Positions 44,069 through 51,226 of a stretch of DNA of 64,000 nt are shown here, one piece after another (within the stretch, counting starts at the first letter, position 1; every line of letters begins with the position of its first letter). The notes beneath the pieces are model-generated. The model saw only the letters and a list, made by a program, of their open reading frames with translations. It searched no databases and had not been told where the DNA came from. Location: NCBI GenBank assembly GCA_030067835.1, contig CP092441.1, positions 2,170,001 through 2,234,000 on the forward strand. The letters are read 5' to 3'. Origin of the DNA: Chakrabartyella piscis (lineage in GTDB: Bacteria; Bacillota; Clostridia; Lachnospirales; Anaerotignaceae). The translations under genes were made by a program, and so were the position numbers.

Positions 44069-44719
44069 TTATTCTTTTTCAGATGCAGTGCCCAAGGTTT
44101 CACCCAATTGGAATTCTACATATTTTTTGATCAACTCTGCACATTTGTCTCTACCCACACGATCGCTATTGATGAACAAATCATAGTTGGTTGGATTGGT
44201 CCATTCTTTGCCTGTATAGTATTTGTAATAATCTGCACGATATTTATCTGTTTTTTGAATAAGTTGGTTTGCTTTTGCTTCTGAAACATACATCTTTTCC
44301 ACAACAGATTTGATACATGCTTCTCTTGGTGCATCCACATAAATACGATATACATTATCATAATATTCCAAAACATGGTCTGCACATTTTCCAACGAAAA
44401 TACAAGATTGTGTCAATGCCAAAGAACGAATGATTTGTGCTTGCAAATTGAACAAATTGATATCTGAAATAAAATCTTTTTCATTTGGAGAAACAACATC
44501 CTTATGTGGAATCCCTTTCAACATTTTGATGAAATGGTTTCCTCGTACTTTTTCGTCTGTATCGTGAAACAATGCACGATTGATGCCACTTGCATCAGAT
44601 GCCATATCCAAAATTTCATTTTCATACCATGGAATTCCCAACAATTTGCTCAAATCCTGTGCAATGCTCTTTCCACCACTGCCAAAACCTCTGGCAATTG
44701 TGATTACATAATTTCCCAT
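44069..44719 (-). CDS. Cytidylate kinase-like family protein (copy 2)
   Basis: 216 residues, a paralogue of 31059-31664. It has ITIARGFGSGGKSIAQDLSK at the N-terminus, WYENEILDMAS next, FVGKCADHVL in the centre, and an Arg/Lys lid near residue 150. As with copy 1, the canonical cytidylate kinase function is not assured. The start at 44719 has GGAGG nine bases upstream, and the gene follows livF by 26 bp, so it is the last member of the liv transcription unit. Confidence 0.82.
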   Translation of the reverse strand: MGNYVITIARGFGSGGKSIAQDLSKLLGIPWYENEILDMASDASGINRALFHDTDEKVRGNHFIKMLKGIPHKDVVSPNEKDFISDINLFNLQAQIIRSLALTQSCIFVGKCADHVLEYYDNVYRIYVDAPREACIKSVVEKMYVSEAKANQLIQKTDKYRADYYKYYTGKEWTNPTNYDLFINSDRVGRDKCAELIKKYVEFQLGETLGTASEKE

Positions 44720-44745
44720 TGTAATTGCCTCCATTTCTTCTGTTA

Positions 44746-45450
44746 TTAGTCACCTAGATATGCTTTTCGTACTGCATCATCATGAAGCAAATCACTTGCT
44801 TTACCAGACAATACAATATTACCTGTTTCCACAACATATCCTGTATCTGCAATTTGCAAAGCTGCATTTGCATTTTGTTCCACCAACAAAATTGTGGTGC
44901 CATCATTTCGAATTTGTTGGATGATTTCAAAAATTTCTTCTACAACAATCGGAGCCAACCCCATGGAAGGTTCATCCAATAGCATCATTTTTGGTTTTGC
45001 CATCAATGCACGTCCAATTGCAAGCATTTGTTGTTCCCCACCAGAAAGAGTTCCTGCCAATTGGTTTCTTCTTTCTTTGATTCTTGGGAACCAGTCAAAT
45101 ACCTTTTCCATATTTTCTTTGATTTCCACTTTGTTGCTTTGCAAATATGCACCCAAAAGTAAGTTTTCTTCACAAGTTTGATCCCCAAACACACGTCTAC
45201 CTTCTGGTACTTGGCTGATGCCTGCACCTACAATTTTGTGTGGTGGAATGTTGCTGATGATTTGATCATTGTATGTAATGCTTCCGCTTTTGATGGATTC
45301 CAAACCACTGATGGCACGCAATGTAGAAGTTTTGCCAGCACCATTGGCACCAATCAAAGTTACAATTTCTCCATCTTTGACTTCCAAGCTGATGTCATGT
45401 AGGGCATGAATTGCTCCGTAAAATAAGTTTACATTTTCCAACTTTAACAT
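44746..45450 (-). CDS. livF: Branched-chain amino acid ABC transporter ATPase LivF
   Basis: 234 residues. Walker A is GANGAGKTS, the signature LSGGEQQ, Walker B MMLLDEPSMGLAP. The PSMGLAPIVV end of Walker B is characteristic of LivF. Two bases separate it from livG. Part of the five-gene importer for leucine, isoleucine, valine or related amino acids. Confidence 0.93.
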   Translation of the reverse strand: MLKLENVNLFYGAIHALHDISLEVKDGEIVTLIGANGAGKTSTLRAISGLESIKSGSITYNDQIISNIPPHKIVGAGISQVPEGRRVFGDQTCEENLLLGAYLQSNKVEIKENMEKVFDWFPRIKERRNQLAGTLSGGEQQMLAIGRALMAKPKMMLLDEPSMGLAPIVVEEIFEIIQQIRNDGTTILLVEQNANAALQIADTGYVVETGNIVLSGKASDLLHDDAVRKAYLGD

Positions 45451-45452
45451 AA

Positions 45453-46217
45453 TTATGCCCCTTTCCCGAGATATGCTTCGATTACTTTTGGATTTTTTTG
45501 AATGCTTTCTGGTTCCCCTTTTGCAATGATTTCACCAAAGGACAATACATAGATGTATTCACACACATTCATAACCAATTTCATATCGTGTTCAATCAAC
45601 AAAACAGAAATTTTGAATTCTTCTTTGATCCAACGAATCATTTCTGTCAGTTCTGCTGTTTCTTGTGGATTCATACCAGCTGCTGGTTCATCCAACAACA
45701 ACAATTTGGGTTCTGCTGCCAAAGCACGTGCAATTTCCAAACGTCTTTGTTCCCCATATGGCAAGTTTTTTGCAAGTTCATTTGCTTTGCCATCCAATTT
45801 CATAATTTTCAAGAAATTCAAGGCTTTTTCTTCCATTTCACGTTCTTCTTTGATTTGTTTTGGTGTATGCAAGATACAGTCCAACAAATTGGTTTTGCTT
45901 TGGTAATTCAAACTGGTCATAACGTTTTCCAAAACCGTCATATCCTTAAACAAACGGATATTTTGGAAAGTACGTGCTATTTTTTTGGATGTGATATCGT
46001 ATGTTTTTGTACCATCGATACGTTCTCCAGAAAATTCAATTTTACCAGATGTGGGTACATAAACCCCAGTCAACATATTGAACAAAGTGGTTTTACCTGC
46101 ACCATTTGGTCCAATCAAACCAACCAAGTTGTTGTCTCCAATTTCCATATCCACTTCTGAAACAGCAGTCAAGCCACCAAATTTTATGGTCAAACCTTTT
46201 ACGTCTAACAATGCCAT
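45453..46217 (-). CDS. livG: Branched-chain amino acid ABC transporter ATPase LivG
   Basis: 254 residues. Walker A is GPNGAGKTT, the signature here reads LPYGEQRRLE (a known LivG variant), and Walker B is LLLLDEPAAGMNP. The AAGMNPQET tail is LivG-specific. It abuts livM by one base, so translation is coupled. Confidence 0.93.
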   Translation of the reverse strand: MALLDVKGLTIKFGGLTAVSEVDMEIGDNNLVGLIGPNGAGKTTLFNMLTGVYVPTSGKIEFSGERIDGTKTYDITSKKIARTFQNIRLFKDMTVLENVMTSLNYQSKTNLLDCILHTPKQIKEEREMEEKALNFLKIMKLDGKANELAKNLPYGEQRRLEIARALAAEPKLLLLDEPAAGMNPQETAELTEMIRWIKEEFKISVLLIEHDMKLVMNVCEYIYVLSFGEIIAKGEPESIQKNPKVIEAYLGKGA

Positions 46218-46218
46218 A

Positions 46219-47238
46219 TCATTCGCCTACCTTTCCATTGTTTGCTGTTGTTTTCCCTTTGCCACCTAATTTTTTGAAGAGATTGATGATGCCTTTTACT
46301 GTAATTTCTTTTGTTCCCAAGATACCAGATGGTCTGAAAATCATAAGTCCTACAAGCAAAACAGCATAAATCAACATACGATATTCTGCCAAAGCACGCA
46401 AAGATTCAGGTAAGATTACAAGCAACAAAGTACCTACAACTGTACCAGACAAAGAACCCATACCACCCAAAACAACGTATGTAATCATATCGAAGGATTT
46501 GGAATAGTTGAAGGTAACAGGGTCAATGAATGTATTGAAATGTGCATACAAACCACCTGCCAAACCTGCCATTGCACTACCCAAGATGAAAGCTGTCATT
46601 TTGTATCTGGTTGGATTGATCCCCATTGCTTCTGCTGCAATTTCATCTTCACGAATGGCTTTGATTGCCCTACCTTTTGTGGTGTTGATGAGATTACGCA
46701 ACAATGCAAAACATGCTGCTGCACAGAAGAAAATAATCATAAAGCTGGATTTGACAGGAATACTGGTCATACCCCTAGCACCACCAACATAGTCGATGTT
46801 TTGGATGACAACCTTGATGATTTCCCCAAAACCAAGGGTACAAATTGCCAAATAGTCACCACGCAAACGAAGAATTGGATATCCAATCAAGCCTGCAATG
46901 ATACCAGCTGCAATGATGCCCACCAACAAAGAAATTGCAAATGGAGCATTGAAATTTTGTGTCATAACTGCTGAGAAATATGCACCAATGGACATAAATG
47001 CTGCGTGTCCCATAGTGAGTTGTCCTGTGAACCCAAGGATCAAGTTCAAACCAAATGCTGCAATCATAAAGATACCAGCACTTTTTAAAATACGTAAATT
47101 ATAGCTATCGATGATACCACGTTGCACCAAGAAGATGACGATACCATATACCGCTGCCACACCAATCAAATTGATGATATATTTCATATAGATTTTGGAA
47201 ATGCTTGTTTTTGGACTTGTTTTGTCTACTGTTGTCAT
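46219..47238 (-). CDS. livM: Branched-chain amino acid ABC transporter permease LivM
   Basis: 339 residues with about nine membrane helices. The GQLTMGHAAFMSIGAY motif near residue 70 and GMGSLSGTVVG near residue 260 are family landmarks, and the coupling segment GRAIKAIREDEIAAEAMGIN lies near residue 190. Three bases separate it from livH. Confidence 0.93.
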   Translation of the reverse strand: MTTVDKTSPKTSISKIYMKYIINLIGVAAVYGIVIFLVQRGIIDSYNLRILKSAGIFMIAAFGLNLILGFTGQLTMGHAAFMSIGAYFSAVMTQNFNAPFAISLLVGIIAAGIIAGLIGYPILRLRGDYLAICTLGFGEIIKVVIQNIDYVGGARGMTSIPVKSSFMIIFFCAAACFALLRNLINTTKGRAIKAIREDEIAAEAMGINPTRYKMTAFILGSAMAGLAGGLYAHFNTFIDPVTFNYSKSFDMITYVVLGGMGSLSGTVVGTLLLVILPESLRALAEYRMLIYAVLLVGLMIFRPSGILGTKEITVKGIINLFKKLGGKGKTTANNGKVGE

Positions 47239-47241
47239 CTT

Positions 47242-48126
47242 TTACACCTTCTCTCTTGTATTTTTACCGAATAGACCGGTAGGTTTTACCAACAAAATAA
47301 TGATCAATACTGAGAAAGAAATTGCATCTGAGAAACCAGATGATATATATACTTTGGACAATGTTTCAATCAGTCCCATAAGAACGCCACCGACCATAGC
47401 ACCAGGAATAACACCAATACCACCGAGTACCGCTGCAACGAAGGATTTGAGCCCTGGCATAACCCCCATAGCAGGTGTCAATTTTGGATACAAAAGACCT
47501 ACGATTACACCAGCAGTACCTGCAAGAGCAGAACCAATTGCAAATGTAATGGAAATGACTTTATTGGTGTTGATACCCATAAGTGCTGCTGCATCACGAT
47601 CGAAGGATGTGGCTCTCATAGCACGTCCAACCTTTGTTTTCTTAACTAGAAGTTGCAATAAAATAGAAAGTACGATTGTTGTCAAAACGGAAATGATTTG
47701 ATAATTGCTGATGATGACATCACCAAACTTATATGTTTCCAAAGCGAAAATTTCTGGGAAAGCCAATGTGTTTGGTCCTGCCAAGAAATCTGTTTTGATG
47801 AGATTTTGTAATAAGAGTTCTACACCCATTGTGGTGATAAACAATGTTACTTTTGGTGAATTTCTAAGTGGCTTGTATGCAATTCTTTCGATGGTTACAC
47901 CAAGCACTGCACAAGCTGCCATTGCAAATAATAAAGTTCCTGTAAACCCAAATCTTAGGGTACATACAGCAAAATAGCCAGCGTAAGCACCTATCATATA
48001 GATGTCACAGTGGGCAAAGTTGATGAGTTTGATAATTCCGTATACCATAGTGTATCCAATGGCAATGAGGGCATATACAGAACCCTGACATATCCCATTG
48101 ATGATTTGTTGTAATAACGTCTCCAT
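47242..48126 (-). CDS. livH: Branched-chain amino acid ABC transporter permease LivH
   Basis: 294 residues, about eight membrane helices. The N-terminal QQIINGICQGSVYALIAIGYTMVYGI is the LivH signature, and the coupling segment GRAMRATSFDRDAAALMGIN is present. The gene is separated from livK by 165 bp that contain a hairpin. Confidence 0.93.
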   Translation of the reverse strand: METLLQQIINGICQGSVYALIAIGYTMVYGIIKLINFAHCDIYMIGAYAGYFAVCTLRFGFTGTLLFAMAACAVLGVTIERIAYKPLRNSPKVTLFITTMGVELLLQNLIKTDFLAGPNTLAFPEIFALETYKFGDVIISNYQIISVLTTIVLSILLQLLVKKTKVGRAMRATSFDRDAAALMGINTNKVISITFAIGSALAGTAGVIVGLLYPKLTPAMGVMPGLKSFVAAVLGGIGVIPGAMVGGVLMGLIETLSKVYISSGFSDAISFSVLIIILLVKPTGLFGKNTREKV

Positions 48127-48234
48127 ATCCTCGCTCCTATCTTAGTGTTTTCGTTCTTTTCAATAATAAAGTCACAATGAAAGATAAAGAGGCTTATATG
48201 CATGAAGAAAATCTCTTTATCTTTCATTGAAACT

Positions 48235-48268
48235 AATAAAAGCGACTTGAAATTTCTCCCAAGCCGCT
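48235..48268 (-). terminator. Partial terminator between livK and livH
   Basis: On the minus strand AGCGGCTTG / CAAGTCGCT (9-bp stem) followed by TTTTATT. It probably lets the binding protein be made in excess over the permeases. Confidence 0.7.
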
Positions 48269-48291
48269 ATGTATCTAAGATGCTATAACCC

Positions 48292-49482
48292 TTAGCCAGC
48301 TGCGATTTCTGTTACGAATTCAAATGCACCATCTACTACTTGGTTGATGATTACGTTTTTGATAGGATCGCCCAATTCGTCGAATTTGTAGTTTGTAGTA
48401 CCACAAACTTCATCCAATTCGTTCATTGCTGCAACGATTGCTGCATCATCAGTTGATGTACCTGCATTTGTCATAGCTGCTGCTGCAATGTATACTGCGT
48501 CATAAGCCAATACAGAGAAGGAACTTGGATCTTCACCAAATGCTGTTGTATATGCATCCACAAAACCTGCCAAAGCATCAGATTTGATGGAAACGTGGTC
48601 TGTGAAATAGGAACCTTCTACAGCGTCACCACCGATGCTAATGAGGTCAGGAGAAGACCAGGAGTCACTACCAAGCATCTCGATTTCCAAACCGATTTCT
48701 TTTACTTGTTTTGCAACCAAACCAACTACATCGTAGTCATCAGGAACATACAATACTTCTGCACCAGAGTTTTTGATTTCAGTCAAGTAAGATTTGAAAT
48801 CTGTATCCCCTGTGTTATATTTACCTTCGTAAACAATTTCGCCACCAAGACTTGTGAAGGTTTCAGAGAATGTACTGGAAATACCAACACAGTAATCTTT
48901 ACCTACATCGTACAACATAGCAACTTTTGTCACACCCATATCTTCATAAGCAAACTGTGCACCAACACTACCTTGTAATGGATCGATAAAACAAGCTCTA
49001 AAGATGTAGTCGCCACCTTCTTCTGTTACTTTGGAGTTTGTGGAACCAATGGAAATCATCAAGGTTTCGCTATCTGCTGCAATGGAAGTCATTGCCATAG
49101 AACAGCTACTTGCATATGTACCAAGAACTACGTCTACTTTGTTTTGTTCAATCAATTTTGTGATTGCATTTGGAGCAGTTGCTGGTTTGTTTTCATCATC
49201 TTCAAAGATTGGTTCGATTTGTTTGCCCAAAACACCGCCAGCTGCATTGATTTCATCAATCGCCAATTGTGCACCATTTTGCATAGCAGCACCGATATTT
49301 GGAACACTACCTGTAAGTGGCAAAACAAAGCCCATTGATACGGTGTCGCTTTCTTCTGCTACTGCTGCATCACTTGTTGTACTGGTTTCCACTGCACTTT
49401 CTTCGCTACAACCTGCAAAACAGCTTGCACACAATGCCATGGCACCGACTGTTGCTACTACTCTTCTTAAGTTCTTTTTCAT
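48292..49482 (-). CDS. livK: Branched-chain amino acid ABC transporter substrate-binding lipoprotein
   Basis: 396 residues. A lipoprotein signal (1-24, with Cys25 after CFAG) and Ser/Thr/Glu-rich spacer precede a periplasmic-binding-type domain with GFVLPLTGSVPNIG near residue 52 and INAAGGVLGKQI near residue 77. It captures amino acids at the membrane outer face and passes them to LivHM. Exact specificity unknown; leucine/isoleucine/valine likely. It follows a leader of about 195 nt with alternative hairpins. Confidence 0.92.
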   Translation of the reverse strand: MKKNLRRVVATVGAMALCASCFAGCSEESAVETSTTSDAAVAEESDTVSMGFVLPLTGSVPNIGAAMQNGAQLAIDEINAAGGVLGKQIEPIFEDDENKPATAPNAITKLIEQNKVDVVLGTYASSCSMAMTSIAADSETLMISIGSTNSKVTEEGGDYIFRACFIDPLQGSVGAQFAYEDMGVTKVAMLYDVGKDYCVGISSTFSETFTSLGGEIVYEGKYNTGDTDFKSYLTEIKNSGAEVLYVPDDYDVVGLVAKQVKEIGLEIEMLGSDSWSSPDLISIGGDAVEGSYFTDHVSIKSDALAGFVDAYTTAFGEDPSSFSVLAYDAVYIAAAAMTNAGTSTDDAAIVAAMNELDEVCGTTNYKFDELGDPIKNVIINQVVDGAFEFVTEIAAG

Positions 49483-49521
49483 AACAGTATCCCCTTAAAC
49501 TTCAACTCTTCTTTTGTCATA

Positions 49522-49610
49522 TAAAAAAGGCATTACACGAGAGTTTTATCCCCCATATAACGCCTTTGTTATATCTTGTATGGTAGTGGTTACCATTCCA
49601 ATCATACAAG
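49522..49610 (-). promoter_or_regulatory. Candidate attenuator in livK leader
   Basis: On the minus strand the RNA can form CTTGTATG / CATACAAG (49610-49603 with 49582-49575), then either ATATAAC-AAAGGC-GTTATAT (49574-49568 with 49561-49555) or the terminator GGCGTTA ... TAATGCC (49564-49558 with 49535-49529) followed by TTTTTTAT. The last two share the GTTA bases, so they are mutually exclusive. It does not match a T-box, glycine, lysine or other aptamer I can recognise. Confidence 0.55.
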
Positions 49611-49684
49611 TTCTTGGAATGTTGCGATATGGAATGCACTGCTGATTTTCTCCTGCAAAGTGTCATTTCTCTTTCGCTGAATCT

Positions 49685-49713
49685 ATGTTAGCTCACCATT
49701 TTCTTTTTGTCAA
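49685..49713 (-). promoter_or_regulatory. Promoter of livKHMGF
   Basis: TTGACA (49713-49708), a 17-bp spacer, then TAACAT (49690-49685). Transcription would start near 49678, giving a leader of about 195 nt. Confidence 0.7.
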
Positions 49714-49976
49714 TTGCAAATTCACATATTTATGATTTTTGTAATTTCCGTGTATATTCTGTGAAAATCACTATTTTTTTCTACATTAAGCATATTTTAT
49801 TTTGCGTACATTTGTATTTCACCAGTGGAATTGTTGTGCTGATTGCATATATTTCTTATCTTTTTCTCCATTTTTCCATATTGTATTTGTTATTTTTGTT
49901 AGATTCTGTCATTTGCATGCAATTTTATTTTTATTAATTCTAGCAAAAGACTCGGTTTCTAACTGTCTATTGTATT
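49714..49976. other. AT-rich intergenic region without a gene
   Basis: About 260 bp of strongly AT-rich sequence between the livK promoter and the terminator of the next gene. I see no coding or structured element. Confidence 0.5.
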
Positions 49977-50008
49977 AAAAAAAGTGCCAGCCCATTTGCC
50001 AGCACTTT
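49977..50008 (-). terminator. Terminator after 50021-50434 gene
   Basis: On the minus strand AAAGTGC ... GCACTTT with inner TGGC/GCTG complementarity, followed by a run of seven or more T. Confidence 0.8.
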
Positions 50009-50020
50009 AGAAGTTTCAAA

Positions 50021-50434
50021 TTATCCAATTTTTTCAACTGCAACCTTTGGTGTACTACCTTTGAGTTCCACATTGAATGTTACTTTTCCTGCCATATTTG
50101 TTTTGACACGCCCTACATTCACATCGTCAATCAAAATTTTATATTCTGCAGAAGGATCCATTTCCATTGTCACTTGGGCATCTTCCACGCCTTCTACTAC
50201 AAAATATGTACCAGTTTCTTTGACCACAAAATCATGTACAGTGACACCAGGAACAGATTCCAAAATCATTCTACCATTTTTTTCAAGCTTTGTGATTTCT
50301 TTGAATGTTTTTACTTTATATAAATCCCCATGTACTTCAAAATCTAGGACTTTTTTCTTTTCATCCATCAAATAGTTACCAAAACTCAAAGTACCATTTT
50401 CTTCTAAGCGGATCAATTCTTCAATTACTGCCAT
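50021..50434 (-). CDS. Small conserved hypothetical protein, Lachnospiraceae type
   Basis: About 137 residues, acidic, no signal or membrane segment. It starts MAVIEELIRLEENGTLSFGNY and has a beta-rich pattern with FEVHGDLYKVKTFKEITKLEKNG in the middle and VGRVKTNMAGKVTFNVEL at the end. Very similar short proteins in clostridia are often named endosialidase in databases. I remember this from annotation only; nothing in the sequence indicates sialidase activity, and that name should not be trusted. Start ambiguous: GGAGG is 9 bases from this ATG and 3 from the one at 50440. Confidence 0.6.
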   Translation of the reverse strand: MAVIEELIRLEENGTLSFGNYLMDEKKKVLDFEVHGDLYKVKTFKEITKLEKNGRMILESVPGVTVHDFVVKETGTYFVVEGVEDAQVTMEMDPSAEYKILIDDVNVGRVKTNMAGKVTFNVELKGSTPKVAVEKIG

Positions 50435-50587
50435 TTCCATTTACCTCCTAAATAAATTTATATTGGATTGCAACTTCTTGCAAATAAGCCATTTCTCATT
50501 TCTATTGATGTTTCATTATACCACAAAAAATGTCATTGGTATATATCAAAATACATGAAATACACACCGAAAATATTGGAATTATGA

Positions 50588-51163
50588 TTAATTTGAGTCA
50601 AATCGTAAAATTTCATGTTCCTCCATGGAAAATTTATCCTTTTCTGTAATTTCTCGTAACACTCTACAAGGATTTCCCACCGCAATGACACCTGATGGAA
50701 CATCCTTTGTCACCACACTACCAGCACCAATGACAGAGTTTTTGCCAATGGTTACACCCGACATGACAATGACACCTGCACCCAACCACACATTGTCTTC
50801 TATTGTAATTGGCTCTGCGTATTCAATGCCTGCATTGCGTTGCTCATGATCCAGTGGATGTTCTGCTGTAGACAAGCAGCAATTTGGTGCAATGAACACA
50901 TGATTGCCAATTTTCACCTTTGCACCATCCAAAATCACTAGATTGTGATTTGCATAGAAAAAATCACCAATTTCAATATTGTAGCCAAAATCGCAGTAAA
51001 ATGGCTGTGTGATACAACAATTTCCACCCAATTTTCCAAGAAATCCACGCAAAAGAGCTTCCTTTTTTGTCATATGAGAAGGCATGATTTGATTGTATTG
51101 AAAACAAATATCTTTACCACGCCACAAATCATTATATAGGTTTTTGCCTAGAGTATTTTCCAT
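50588..51163 (-). CDS. Sugar O-acetyltransferase (left-handed beta-helix)
   Basis: 191 residues. A short helical cap with the LYNDLWRGKDICFQYN segment is followed by hexapeptide repeats: ILDGAKVKIGNHVFIAPN, NVWLGAGVIVMSGVTIGKNSVIGAGSVVTKDVPSGVIAVGNPCRV across about 85-175. The catalytic His is in TAEHPLDHEQR. It resembles maltose/galactoside acetyltransferases, which transfer acetyl from CoA to sugars. Acceptor unknown. GAGGT precedes the ATG. Confidence 0.88.
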   Translation of the reverse strand: MENTLGKNLYNDLWRGKDICFQYNQIMPSHMTKKEALLRGFLGKLGGNCCITQPFYCDFGYNIEIGDFFYANHNLVILDGAKVKIGNHVFIAPNCCLSTAEHPLDHEQRNAGIEYAEPITIEDNVWLGAGVIVMSGVTIGKNSVIGAGSVVTKDVPSGVIAVGNPCRVLREITEKDKFSMEEHEILRFDSN

Positions 51164-51180
51164 ATTTACCTCATATATCC

Positions 51181-51212
51181 TACAGGTGGATATAGAATCC
51201 ACCCCTACAAGT
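51181..51212. repeat. TGTAGGG-type palindrome
   Basis: GGTGGAT-ATAGA-ATCCACC ending CCCTACA, the same stem as the unit at 3718-3744, between clpC and the acetyltransferase gene. Confidence 0.75.
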
Positions 51213-51226
51213 GCAATATATTCCTC

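Noticed and set aside
49483-49690. T-box or leader peptide controlling livK
   Set aside because: No AGGGTGG...CCGC sequence and no run of branched-chain codons; kept only as an unclassified attenuator.
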